From Dactylorhiza incarnata (lineage: Eukaryota; Streptophyta; Magnoliopsida; Asparagales; Orchidaceae), in the NCBI GenBank assembly GCA_033032865.1, contig JAWHQI010000001.1, forward strand, positions 4,858,001-4,922,000: a stretch of DNA of 64,000 bases, read 5' to 3'. Below, piece after piece: positions 22,601-34,643 of this stretch. The first letter of the stretch is position 1. Every line of letters starts with the position of its first letter. A model generated the notes under the pieces. The model was not told the origin of the DNA and did not search any database. It saw only the letters and a list, made by a program, of their open reading frames with translations. The translations under genes were made by a program, and so were the position numbers.

Positions 22601-24659
22601 ATCCAACATGATGGGAAGAGGCTAACACACTCCATTCCTCAAAATGACCTAAACCCTAATTTGACCCTTAAAGGCCCTCATTAGGGTTTCCAATTTTTCA
22701 TATCAAATCAACTCCAAATGGAGTGAAATTTTAGGTAAGCACTATAAATATACAAAAGAGCCATCAACCAAAGTTTGGTGTCATTTGAACATCATATGCT
22801 CCAAAAATCAACTTAATTTAAATATTCTTGTTACCACAAAAACCCTAGGTAAAAGTGTCCACCAAGGGCTGCGCCTTTGGCAGGGGGTGCCCCTAGGGTA
22901 TACCAACCCATGGTTAAAAGCACATCTCCTAATATGGAGGGGTTTGACCTAGGCAATTTTTCTAATGGACTGACCTAGTGTAGGACCAGTCCTTGTAAAA
23001 CAGCTCCCTAGGGAGCTGTAAGTCACCAAATGACCTAAACTCAAGGCCAAATGAAAGTTAAGACCAAGGCGTACAACTTTCATGTTGGACACTTTTTCTA
23101 ATTTGGCCATTAAGAGGCCTTAAGTTCTATTGGAAGTGGACTGAAAATTTAGGGCAGAAATTCACACTCTAGCATTAATTAATTAAGGATTAAATGAAAT
23201 CTGCACGGATCTTAAAGCAAATCCAAGGGCTTTCAGGTCGTCTTCCTCCTTGAGCCGATGACCATGATTGATCCGCGCTGGGCCGACTTCCTCCCCCATT
23301 TCCCGGCCACCTGGTGGCCACCACGGCCGGCCACCACCGCCACCACCTTCGTGGTGGTCGGGGCTACAACTCCCGGCGACATGGCGGCCGGAGGAGGGGG
23401 GGGGGGGGGGGGGGGGGAGTATTCCGGCGAGCCTGGGTGGCTCAAATCGAGCTGAAATCCATGAAATCGACGGGTGGATTCGGGCTCAATTGAGCCCGAT
23501 CCTTCGATCTTTCGAGATGGGAAGCTAACATGAGGGGAGGGGAGGAGAAACGAACCCTTGCTGGTGCGTGGCGGCGGCTCCGGCGGCGGTTTGCCATGGA
23601 AGTGTTTAGCTCCAGCGATTCTGCTCCCGATCCCGATTCTCCACCAAAAGCTTAGCTCCAGGTATCGTTTCCGTCTGCTCTCAGAGCTCTGAAGCTAATG
23701 AGATGGCTGGAATGAAGTGAGGAGGGCTCTACATGCTGTTTTGAACTTAAGCCTCCTCGGTTCTCCCATGGATGCCACCCTCCTACAGCTGCCAGCCTCC
23801 TTGCTTCCACCTGGGTCAAGGTCAGACCCCCAGCAATCAGGGAAGGGCCCTAGGTTGATTGGGGATTGAGTGTGGAAGGGGGGATTGCTTTTGCTTTTGC
23901 TTTATGCTTTTTGAACCACTTTTTGTCCCCTTATCATTTGGCTAATCAAATCATGTTAGGGTTCAGACCTAGGGCTGATGGGCAAGGCCTAAGGTCCAAG
24001 TATAGTGGTTAATTAAGGGGTGCTAGGGTTCATTTAAATTTAGGCTTGAAAATTCACCTTTAATGGCCTATGTTGACCATGGTTGACTTTGGTCAACCAT
24101 GGTGAGTGGGTTGACCCCACTTGGGGGTCATGGGTCCCTTAACCTCACACAACATAGGTTGGTCCATGGTGGGGCTCCAATTGGGTTAATTTTGCCTTAA
24201 GGTGCAATTTTGACCTAAATTGAGCTAAAGTTGACTTTGGTCAAATTGGTCAAAAGGTTGACCAAGGGATGGGGCTTTTGGGTCCAATGAGTTCCTTAAA
24301 GTGTTTAGAGTGTGGTGGTAAGGTCAATTTGAACATTTGGGGGTCAATTGAACCCTAATTGACTTGGTTTGGTTAATGTTGACCTAATGTTGACTTTGGT
24401 CGATTTCATGCAATTGGGTCCCACCCAAGTGCAATTCTCATGGTAATGGTCTTCCTTATTGGTTAGGGTGGCATTGTGGAGCTCAACTTGGTGAATTGAG
24501 GGTCAATTGGCCTAAGGGGGTGGTATTGGGCTATGTTGATTTTGTGCCCTTGGTGTGCACTTAGCACACTCCACTTGGCCCAAGGGCCCTAGTGGTCACT
24601 TTGCACACCACCCATGCCCTGACACCATCTAGGGGTCTAGAAGGATTGGGGATCTTACA
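19667..24659 (-). repeat. LARD right LTR (lacks its first ~69 bp)
   Basis: 4,993 bp. It aligns with the left LTR from GGGGTGGACC onward, ends GATCTTACA and contains a 22-base G run (23396-23417; 9 bases in the left copy). 20616-23033 is AT-rich and without genes. 24060-24500 is rich in TTGACC/GGTCAA units in both orientations. Confidence 0.75.
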
Positions 24660-24664
24660 ATTAT

Positions 24665-25226
24665 TGTACGCAAACTCCATAAGTCTGAGACGCTCGTCCT
24701 AAGCTCCACCATGCTCCATTTGACGAATCCATGCTTTAAAATTATAACTCGCTCCATTTGACCATTGGTCTGCGGATGGTACACGGTCGAAAACCTGAGG
24801 TCGGTGTCCAAAGCTCCCCGCAAGCTCTGCCAGAATCGCGATATAAACCTGGAGTCTCGATCTGACATGATATTCACTGGCACTCCGTGCAAACAGATGA
24901 CCTCATCCAAATACAACTATGTTATCTTCTTCATTGAATATCCGATCTTGAAAGGCACGAAGTGCGTACACTTCGTCAATCTATCAATTATGACCCACAC
25001 TGAGTCATGCCCTCAGGGAGATCTTGGCAAACAAATAATAATGTCAATTAATATACTCTCCCGCTTCTAACTCGGTATGTCCAACGACGTCAACTTGCCA
25101 CCAGGCCTTTTGTGATATGCTTTGACACGCTTACAGGTGAAGCACTCAGACACAAATTTAGCTATGTCATTCTTCATTCCATACCACCACACGATCTGTT
25201 TCTAATCTCTATACATTTTCGTAGAA
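24665..25226 (-). pseudogene. Tekay-1 integrase, zinc-binding and core part
   Basis: Reads KFVSECFTCKRVKAYHKRPG (H2C2 zinc-binding end) followed by the catalytic core (IMSDRDSRFISRFWQSL, FSTVYHPQTNGQMERV) up to EFAYNN, where the long-LTR element entered. Integrase inserts the cDNA. The second catalytic D (SDRD) and the E (QMERV) are visible. Several frame breaks are present. Confidence 0.8.
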
Positions 25227-25231
25227 CCAGA

Positions 25232-26397
25232 TGTTGGTGTTTCCAAGGTGATCTGGAAGTGATCAATCATCTAGTCTCACTGCCAACGCGATATGAGCCT
25301 ATGGGGTCACACACAAGAGTGTTTGGAGAAGTTGGAGGAAGAATTGTGTTGGCCTTACTCATATTGGATATGGGTGAAGGACCAATCCTATGACTTATTG
25401 GAGTTGGGTCGAGTCAACTGTATGCTCCACAAGTATTGTGAATATTGTATGAAGCCTATGGGGTCACACACAGGAGTGTTTGGAGAAGTCGAGAATGTCT
25501 CGACGACTCTTACCTCAGTTCATTGAATGTATGAATCCATGTTGACTCGACGAATCGATGTTGACTCGACGAATTAAAAGTTGATTCGATGAATCCATGA
25601 TTGACTCGACGAATCCGACAAACTCATGCACTCGACGAATTGACTTGTACTCGACGAGAAGTGATAAGTTCACTTGACGAATTGAGTTGTAATCGACGAG
25701 AAGTGAAAGGTTCACTCGACGAATTGAATTATACTCGACGAATTTCTTCAGTGAAAGGTTCACTCGACGAATTCTGTTTTACTCGATGAATTCAATTTGT
25801 TACTCGACGAATTCAATTTGTTACTCGACGAATTTCTTCAGTGAAATGTTCACTCGATGAATTCTGTTTTACTCCAATATACGTCGTGGGTGTGCGGATA
25901 ATATCTCACTCATCTGGGTATAAATAGAATACGATTCTACGACCTAAAGAGCGATCTCCCTTTTGTGAATCTGAGAGCTACACAAGGGTTCCGCGAAAGC
26001 TTCCGACGGAAGAGTTTCGAACGGTCGATCCCGCAGCCGCCGCCTCTCCCTGTCGTCGGACCTAGCAGTCCGTGGGAGACGCAGAGGGATCTTCTTCATC
26101 GACCTAGTTCTTGTGCGACAAGAAGCTTAGGTTGTTCATCGCTCGTGTGGACTCCCATAGAGGCGCCGATCCATTTCAACGCTTGGGACTCAACGATCGT
26201 TCTTTGGGATCTCATTTATGGAGCACCTTGGTTGAGTATTGACTCAATCCCCTTCAGGTATTGCAATGTGTTGCTTCTCCTATTTCTTGATTCATGAAAT
26301 CACAAGTTTCTTGAACTGTTTAGGGTTGTTCTTGTTCTTTATTTCCGCTGCGCATATGTGATATGCTATCTACATTTGATGTTTAGAAAACCCAACA
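25232..26397 (+). repeat. Solo LTR of a copia family
   Basis: 1,166 bp starting TGTTGGTGTTTCC and ending AACCCAACA. Flanks CCAGA and CCAGG match at 4 of 5 bases. The sequence resembles the reverse complement of the copia LTRs at 49094 and 56164 (AATATGAGCCTAT, GGTCACACACA, TTGGAGAAGTTGGAG). It contains many ACTCGACGAATT units (25545-25870). No internal region remains, so it is a recombination product. It separates the Tekay-1 RNase H from its integrase. Confidence 0.85.
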
Positions 26398-26402
26398 CCA
26401 GG

Positions 26403-27493
26403 GTGGTAGAACACACTAGAACCATGTGCTTCATCGCAAATCCTTGTCTGAATATTACCCACCGCTGGGATACAAAATCTACCTCAGTACTTCAGGGTAC
26501 CATCTTTGTCTAAAGAGAAATCAGGCAATTCTCCCTTCTCTGCCCTTCCTCGGAGATGCTAAAGATCTGGGTCTTCTTTCTGATGTAACCTTGTGAGGGT
26601 GATCCACGAAGGCTCTTCTGCCTCCAAGCAAGAGGGCCCAACACTAATACCTACAGAAATGTACATCAAAAGGAACTCCTCAACCAAAGGCTGCACGGTA
26701 AGGTTGAAGATCTGTGCGGTCTTTCTGCTCAACGCATCAGCTACCACATTAGCCTTGCCCGGATGATACTGGATTTCCACATCATAATCCGCAACGTACT
26801 CCAACCATCTACGCTGACACAAATTCAGTTCCTTCTGCGTGAAGACGTACTTCAAGCTATTATGGTTTGTATAAATCTTGCACAATGCGCAATATAGTAA
26901 ATGTCTCCAAAGCTTCAGGGCGTAGATCACAGCCGCAAATTCTAGATCATGCGTAGGATAATTTTTCTCGTGAACCTTCAGCTGTCTTGACCCGTACACA
27001 ATCACTTTACCTCCCTACATCAAGACACATCCGAGTCCGACGTGCGATGCATCTACATAAACAGCGTACTCCTCTCCTTCAGTGGGTAAGGTTAAAACTG
27101 GTGCAGTGCACAATCTCCTCTTTAATTCTTGAAAGGCTCCTTCGCACTCATCGCTCCACGCGAATGTTGTGTTCTTCTGCGTGAGCTTAGTCATCGGAGC
27201 AGACAATACTGAAAATCCCTCCACGAACTTCCTATAATAACCTGCCAACCCCAGGAAGCTTCTGATCTCCTTAGGTGTAGTATGTCCTTCCAATTCATAA
27301 CCGCAGAAATCTTCTCTAGATCCACAGAAATTCCATCCTTACTCACTACATGGCCCAGAAAGGACACCCGAGGAAGCCAGAACTCACACTTGCTCAGCTT
27401 CACATACAACTTATTCTCCCTCAAGGTAGTCAAAACCAATCGCAAGTGCTGAGCATGCTCCTCGGCGCTCCGAGAATACATGAGAACGTCGTC
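26403..27493 (-). pseudogene. Tekay-1 reverse transcriptase (end) and RNase H
   Basis: Begins just after the Tekay-2 insertion within the active-site block ([13 protein letters not shown]). The RT thumb follows ([19 protein letters not shown], then a frameshift near 27295, [13 protein letters not shown]). RNase H follows with [36 protein letters not shown] and [11 protein letters not shown] copies RNA into DNA and RNase H removes the template. The stretch 26403-26560 links RNase H to integrase and is decayed. Confidence 0.8.
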
Positions 27494-27498
27494 TATAA

Positions 27499-29777
27499 TG
27501 TAACACCCCCATCCGTTAAGAAGCATATGACAGAAGGTCCGGCCGGGGCCCCACGCCATATACTACCAAACAAACAGGAACGTCACTTAATTGAAATACC
27601 AAATGACACTAAACAACGAACCTAACTCAGAGCATTCTATGCGGAAGCAAAAGAGAGAGAGACCGGATAAACCCCAAAACCCGTACCCGGGTATGTCCAC
27701 TTCTAATAATAGGAATAAAAGGTTTTACACAACAAAAGAGGCACGACGGCCTTACAGTTTACCAACATCGGCGCGCAGGCCGGCCATACATGAAAAGCAA
27801 AGGACATCAAAAGGCCTTCAAGGGCCGCAACATCACAAGGGCTTCAGCCCGCTAAGAGCCCGCTATGTTCCCGCTCGGTCCAGCACCTGTACAACAAGCC
27901 CACCAAAAACGGTGGCAAAACAGGGCAACGGTCAGCTAAAGCTGACCAAATTATAACAACCCCACCCCTTCGAGGGGGTGTCAGTTCTAACCATCCCTGC
28001 AAAACAGTCTCAGCAGCATATATATATATAAGAGTGCGACTAGCAAAGTCCACAACGGTTCATACATATGCAACATCACAAACGTGGGAATGGCCCCCAC
28101 GTCCCATGCTCTCAGGCACTCTTTGGTGTACTCCGCCTTCCACCACCATCCACTCTTGATGGCTTTGCCCTTCGAGGCTAAAGTCGGTGGCCCGAATACC
28201 AGGGCGCTCCCGTACTTTAATTGTGAACAATCCGTAGTCCGAAGACTCTTTCCCATTGCCTCCCGACGTGCTGTACGAGCCTTACTAGTCAGGTGCTGCA
28301 ATGGTGCGGTTTCAGGTTCGCCAAATGCCCGTTGTTCACAGCTCTCGTTGTACAACACGAAGAGCGGGTATGGCGTCCCCTCAGCCCAGGTATTCTCAAT
28401 TAGCCGGCTCTACGGGCCGCTAAGTCATCCACCAGGACACCCTCACAGGTCGGGCACACGCCTCAGGTCCTCTCAACAGGTGGGCACAATAACATCACCA
28501 GAACTCAGTCTGGGAGCTATCGCCGGCGTTAACGCTAACGCCTGGCGCTAGCGCACAGAAACCCTATTTTGGCTTCTAGCCGTGGGTGCTTCCCGGGGCA
28601 CACCCCCAGGCATTGCTGCACAAGCAGTAGCACTCCCACTGCCTCAGAACGCACAAAATCACCAGAACCAAGTCTGGGAGCTACCGCACGCCGATAACGC
28701 TAACGCCGGCGGTAGTGAACAGAAACTCCATTTCTGTTTCTAATTTCGGGTGCTTCCCGGGGCACACCCCCAGGCGTTGCTGCGCATGCAGTAGCACACT
28801 CTAGTCCTACGAAGCAGGATATCAACACGGAGTTTTCCCCGACACACATAATATCAAAAAGCATCACCAATCCGGACTAACCGTCTCGGATGGGCTTCAC
28901 ACAGCGCGCCTACGTCCATTTCACGCATGGACTCTACATGAATGCAAGATTTGACGGGGATAACACAAATCGACCCGTCGGAGGCCACGACCTCACCCTT
29001 TTGGGTAGGGGCCTCAACGATGCACGAAACGGACTAGAACATGTCCAAATGAGGGTAAAGACAATCTTTACCCTTGCGAGCCGCTTCGGAGCCATAGGTT
29101 GAACGCCACGGATTTGGTTTTCGCACACCGGTCCGAGCTCCGAAATGACCACGTGAGTTCTTCCTCGCACTTCGCCGGCCAAGCACGAGCTCCACGGCTG
29201 CGCACACAGCAACACCCAACCCAAATGGGTCGGCCTTCTCCTAGCCGGCGGCGGCCGGGACAAAGAGAGGAGGAGGGGCTTTGTTGCCTTTGCACCAACC
29301 GACGGGAGAGGAGGCGAAGGGGGAGCTGGGTCCTCCTTGCCCTAGGCGGCGACGGGAAGGAGAGGAGAGGGAAGGATCGGGGCGGCGTTTCCCTGCTCCA
29401 GGAGGCGGCGAGAGAGAGAGATGGGAGATGAGGGGGCTGCTCCTCCTTGTCGACGGGGAAGAGAGGATCGAGAGAGAGAGAGGAGAGGGCTCAGGCTCCT
29501 CCTGGCGGCTGTTCCACGCACCGAGAGTGAGAGAGATCGGGAGGGGGGGGGGGGGGGGGGGGGGGCGGTTTTGCAGCTGCTCCAAAAGAATGAGAGAAAG
29601 AGGGAGGGAGATCGGGAATGAGAGGGAGAGGGGAGGTATTAGGGGTTTTATTAAAACCCTAGCCCATCCCTGCTATCCACACCCCAACCCTCTATTCGCA
29701 CCCCAAACTCCACTAATCGCAGACCACTCCTCTATCCGCACACTGAAAACCGAATTAAGCCAATTCGGGGCGTTACA
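27499..29777 (-). repeat. Tekay-2 3' LTR
   Basis: TGTAACACCC to GGCGTTACA. Contains a 23-base G run (29543-29565) and a TA microsatellite near 28020. No gene inside. Confidence 0.92.
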
Positions 29778-29841
29778 ATTCTCTCCCCCTTAAAGAAATT
29801 TTGTCCCGAAATTTAAAGCACCAACAACGAAATGAAATTCG

Positions 29842-32800
29842 TCATACCTGAGTAAACAAGTCAGGGTACTCCTCACGCATGATCTCTTCTGGCTCCCAAG
29901 AGAGCTCCTCGCGGCCACAATTGTCCCAACGGACTCTCACCATTTTGATGGCCTTTCTCCGCAATTGCCGAATATCAGCATCAATAATGCAAACCGGAGA
30001 CACCTTGGTAGTTAGGCTACTCTCCACTGGCACACTAACGGCCTCCAACACAGATTCAGGCTCTCGCACCGCCTTCCTCAACACAGAGATATGGAAGACA
30101 TCATGCAGCCCACTCAGCTCCGTCGACAAAGCAAGTCGGTAAGCTGCTTGGCCGATGCGCTCGGTGATCTCGAATGGCCCTACATACCTCAGACTCAGCT
30201 TTTTCAAGCGCCGGATCCTTGACACTCCTTTGAAAGGCTTTATCTTCAAGTATACCCAATCTCCAACGGCAAACTGGACGTCGCGGTGCTTCACATTATA
30301 GTACTTCGCCTGGCTATCCTGCGCAACCAAAAGCCTCTCCCGGATCATACGTACCGTTGAAGTCGCCTCTTCGACGTCTTTCCTCTTGAAAAGCTTCGTC
30401 TCGCCCGTTTCCGCCCAAGCTAAGGGAGTGCGGCACTTCCTGCCATAGAGGGCCTCGAAAGGCGCCATCTGAATACTCGCCTGGTAGCTGTTGTTGTACG
30501 CGAACTCAATAAGAAAGAGGTGATCTTCCCACCCCTTGCCGAAATCCAGGACGCACATCCGGAGCATGTCCTCCATTGTCCTGTTGGTACGCTCAGTTTG
30601 GCCATCCGTCTGCGGATGAAAGGCTGTGCTAAACTGCAGCTTCGTACCCAATAGACGGTTGACTAGCCCCCAGTCGCTCGAAGTAAAGCGTCCATCTCGA
30701 TCACTGACGATGCTACGGGGCACACCGTGCAGTCATACTATCGTATCAACATACAGCTTCGCCAACTTTTCCACCGAGTCATCCCTCCGGTTGGGGATAA
30801 AGTGCGCCACCTTCGTCAGCCGGTCTACGACTACCCAGATGGCATCGTTCCCGCTCTGCGATCTCGGCAGCCCATGCACGAAAACCATGGAAACATCATC
30901 GAATTTCCACTCTGGAACTGGTAATGACTTCAAAAAGCCACCGGGCTTCTGACATTTCGCCTTCACTAGCGCACAAGTGTGGCACTTGGCCACGTAGTGA
31001 GCGATGTCCCTCTTCATACCCGACCACCAGAAAAGGACCTTCATGTCCTTGTACATCTTCGTGCTCCCCGGATGAACTGAATACCTGGTACGATGCGCCT
31101 CGTACATCAACTCATCGCGCAGCTCACCCACCTTGGGTACGCACAAACGGTCGCCTCTCCACAGCAACCCATCACGCACCTGAAACTGGGCATCCGGCCC
31201 ACCACCAGCCTCCTCTGCGTAGCGCTTTAAACTCGGATCAAGTTCTAAAGCCTGGCGGACTCTATCTGCGAGGTCGTACTGTACCTCAGTCCAACTCAAA
31301 CAAGCACCGGCACTGCTCCTCTCCTCTACGCAAGAAATACCCAAGGCCTCCAGGTCACGTATCAGGTGCCCATCATGCATCTGAATCCAGTTGGCCTGCG
31401 CTGAAGCCCTGCGACTGAGTGCATCTGCGACAACATTACCCTTCCCGGGAGTGTAGTGGATCTCGAAGGTGTAGTCCCCAAGGAACTCCATCCACCTCTG
31501 CTGCCGCATATTCAGCCCCTTCTGCGTCAGAAGGTACTTCAGGCTCTTATGGTCCGTGAAGATGCCGATCTTCAGGCCATACACATAATGCCGCCAAAGC
31601 TTCAGGGCAAATATCACGGCCGCCAACTCCAAGTCGTGGACCGGATAGTTCCGCTCGTGCACCTTCAGCTGGCGAGAGCCGTACGCTATTACCTTGCCAT
31701 GCTGCTGCAGAACACAGCCAAGGCCGCTCCCAGTAGCATCGGTGTAGATCTCGTAGCCCTCTGTGCCGCAAGGCAAACATAAGATCGGCGCCGTGGTAAG
31801 CCGCCGATTCAACTCCTCGAAAGCCTGCGCACACGCGGGAGTCCAAATAAACTCCTGCATCTTCCGTATCAGCGTCGTAAGAGGCAGCGCGATCCGTGAG
31901 AAGTTCTCCACAAAGCGCCTGTAATAGCCGGCCAGCCCGAGAAAGCTACGGACCTCCGCTACAGTAGAAAGAACAGGCCACTCCCTGCTGGCCGCAACCT
32001 TCACCGGATCTACCGCCACACCCGCTCCACTAACCACATGGCCTAAGAACGCCACGGAAGGTAGCCAGAACTCGCACTTCGAGAACTTGGCATACAGCTG
32101 GTTCCTCCTCAGAACCTCCAAGACTACTCGCAGGTGCTCACCGTGCTCCTCCTCGGACTGAGAGTAGACCAGTATGTCGTCAAGGAAGACGACCACAAAT
32201 CGGTCGAGGTACTCTCGAAAAGTCTAGTGCATCAAGTCCATAAACACCGAAGGCGCATTAGACAGCCCAAACGGCATTACGGTGAACTCATACTGCCCGT
32301 ACCTTGTACTGAAGGTAGTCTTCGGGATGTCGCACTCCCTGATCCGCACCTGATAATAGCCGGACCTCAAGTCCAGCTTCGAGTATACTGTCGAACCAAC
32401 GAGCTGGTCGAACAAGTCGTCTATCCTCGGAAGAGGGTACTTGTTTTTCTCGGCCAGCTTGTTCAGCTCCCGATAATCGATGCAAAGCCGCAGGCTACCG
32501 TCCTTCTTTTTGACAAAGAGGACTGGTGCACTCCAAGGTGAGGAACTCGGACGCACGTAGCCCTGCTCAAGCAGCTCCTGCAACTGCATCTTCAACTCCG
32601 CCAACTCCTTCAGAGCCATACGATACGGCGAGCGGGCCACAGGCTTAGCGCCCGACACCAACTCAATCGTGAAATCTGTCTCCCGCTGCGGTGGAGCACC
32701 GGGGAGATCGCTCGGGAACACATCGGGGAACTCTGAAACTACCGAAACATCCGCTAGGCTGGGCCTCGACGATGGAGCCTCCACTAGAGCAAAGAATAAC

Positions 32801-33221
32801 TCTGCTCCCTGTCGCACTGCCTTGGACACCTGGAGAGCAGACATCAGCATCTTGCTCGATCCACGCATGCCCGCAAAGACCGTCTCATGATCGGCACACT
32901 GCCCAAACCTCACCTCCTTGGTGGTGCAATCGATGCACGCACACTATTCCGATAGCCAGTCCATGCCAAATATTACATCGAACTCAACCAGGGGGAGTAA
33001 CGATGCTTTCAGGTCATACTCCTGACTTCCAACTAGAACCTTCATGCGGTAACTCCTCTCCACACGCATCGAATATCCATTCGGCAGTAGGACCTCCAGT
33101 CCATCTGCAGAAGCAATCGACGGCGCACCAATACGTTGGACAAAGTCCGACGATAAGAAGAAGTGCGAAGCTCCAGTATCGAAAAGCGCTCTTGCCGGAA
33201 CGCCTAAAACATTTACAAAGC
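29842..33221 (-). pseudogene. Tekay-2 pol: protease, RT, RNase H, integrase, chromodomain
   Basis: One uninterrupted frame of 1,126 codons apart from three stops: TAG at 32944-32946, TAG at 32224-32226 and TGA at 30733-30735. In order: protease (ALFDTGASHFF); RT ([36 protein letters not shown]); RNase H ([39 protein letters not shown]); integrase zinc end ([23 protein letters not shown]) and core ([30 protein letters not shown]). The C-terminal chromodomain-like segment is [20 protein letters not shown]. The first codon is shared with gag across the intron at 33222-33297. Confidence 0.92.
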
Positions 33222-33297
33222 CTACGCCGCTAAACAAGGTTAGCATAAATACTAAAACAGATATATAAAACAGTAAGGACTGTATCTTAAATTATAC
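33222..33297 (-). other. Intron between gag and protease of Tekay-2 (76 nt)
   Basis: Donor CAG/GTATAA, branch-like TGCTAAC about 18 nt before the acceptor GGCGTAG/G. It splits a Gly codon after the first base (phase 1). Unspliced, the frame ends at a TAA (33287-33289) after Gly-Ile-Ile. Spliced, gag (1,066 nt) and pol (3,380 nt) join without a frameshift. A homologous intron sits at the same codon in Tekay-1. Confidence 0.75.
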
Positions 33298-34363
33298 CTG
33301 TCACGACGTCCTTGGCTTTGATAGCCTCCTGCTGACCAAGATTGAAGACTCTGGGCTGCGGGGGAGCCATACGGGAGGCAGTGGACTCAGCCGCCTTCCC
33401 CTTCTCAGAATAAGATGGCCCAGTCTTCTTCTCTGACCTTAGAAGTCCACTGCGGCAATTTCGAGAGAAATAGCCAGGCTTGCCACATGTAAAACAAGTA
33501 AGAGGGCCACGTCCAGACGACGCGCCCGAAGCAGAGGGAGCTGGCCCAGATAATCGAGCCTTCTTCCAGCGATTCAACTTCCGCAACTTCACCGCACTCG
33601 GCGCCTTGCTCTCCGGCACTGTCTCAGCCACAGCCACCTTGCCCTTCTCCCTGAGCATGTCCTGCTCAAGCGCTCGGGCTGAACCAACTAGGGTCGTGAA
33701 ACCCTGCGTCAACGGCCCTGTCAGAAGGTACCGCAACTCACTACGCAATCCATCGTAGAACCTGTAAACCCTTCTCCCCTCGTCATCGAAAGAAGTCCCA
33801 GCGTAATGCCCGAGGTGGGTGAACTCGTATAGGTAGTCGTCAACCAGTCTATCACCCTACGTCAGAGCCAAGAACTGGTTCTCCATCGCGATCTGCTGCG
33901 ACGGAGGCACATACCTTGCCAGAAAGATTCCGGAGAACTCTTCCATCGGCACATCAACCAGTCGCCTTCCCGCAAACTGGCGCCTCTCAACCTCATCCCA
34001 CCACCTCCTGGCTTCCTTTTCCAACAAGAAAGTAGCGAAGGTCACTTTCTGCGCTTCATCCGACTGTGTCGCTGTCAGAATTCGCTCCACATGCGACAGC
34101 CAGTCCTCGGCCTCAGCTGGGGATTCAACCCCGGTAAACGGAGGAGGTCGAAATCCCAGGAAGTGCTTCAGTTGCTGGTCCGCAGCACGCCTCACGGGGA
34201 CCTGCTCCGCTCTTAGTGGCTCTGGGGCCACTTCCTGCACCAGCGGTTGACCTTGCTTTCCAGGCTGGCCATTCAACGCAGCTAGAACGGCTTCTGTAAC
34301 TAGCCGAACCATCTCAGCAGACGGAGGTGTAGGAGCCTCAATAGACCCACTACTCTCTGCCAA
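33298..34363 (-). pseudogene. Tekay-2 gag
   Basis: The capsid-like protein that packages the RNA. The ATG at 34363 starts MAESSGSIEAPTPP; then FLGFRPPPFTGVESPAEAE, EKEARRWWDEVE and FLARYVPPSQQ, typical of plant chromovirus Gag. One zinc knuckle CFTCGKPGYFSRNC (C-x2-C-x4-Y in place of G/H spacing, then C) lies near the end, so the usual His is replaced by Tyr. One in-frame TAG (33857-33859), followed by GDRLVDDYL, is the only break. The frame runs into the intron at 33297. Confidence 0.88.
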
Positions 34364-34643
34364 GTCACGGGAACGCGACGGTCCCGCTGCACTTCGAGTG
34401 CCCTACACAAGTGCAACACACAGTTCGGCGACAGCACAGTCGCAACTAACAACAAAAGGAACACTCAGGTTCCAAAATCAAGCAATAATTGCTGGTTTGT
34501 TGTTACATTTTATTCCTAAATGGACATTTTTGGGTTTATTTTACGTCTCGACGGTAGCGCACACACGTGCTCACCACCCCTTAAAAGAATTCGTCCACGA
34601 ATTCCTTAGAAGGATACAGAAACATTAGAAGCTGATACCAATT
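34364..34643 (-). other. Tekay-2 leader and primer-binding site
   Basis: Minus-strand TGGTATCAGC (34631-34640), three bases from the 5' LTR, fits initiator-Met priming. The leader to the gag ATG is about 270 bp and shows no other gene. Confidence 0.75.

Larger units (their letters stand above)
15631..24659 (-). mobile_element. Non-autonomous retrotransposon with ~5-kb LTRs (LARD-like)
   Basis: Inserted in Tekay-1 integrase, TSD ATTAT at 15626-15630 and 24660-24664. Its ends are the perfect 9-bp inverted pair TGTAAGATC / GATCTTACA. LTRs are 15631-17984 and about 19667-24659, with only 1.7 kb between them. The sequence after the left LTR (AAAGAAATATTTCGTCC) resembles the 3' end of the two Tekay elements here, suggesting minus orientation and a Tekay-like origin. 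No gag or pol is recognisable. Confidence 0.8.

Noticed and set aside
25545..25870. CRISPR-like array of short repeats
   Set aside because: Plant LTR with irregular, overlapping degenerate units and no fixed spacers.
29281..29793. Long Gly/Arg-rich open frames around poly(G)
   Set aside because: Low-complexity purine-rich LTR sequence, equivalent in both Tekay-2 LTRs.
33252..33297. A shorter intron (46 nt) in Tekay-2 ending at TTTTAG
   Set aside because: It also keeps frame, but 46 nt is below usual plant intron size. The 76-nt form has a TGCTAAC branch-like site, gives a better protein junction and matches the Tekay-1 intron position.
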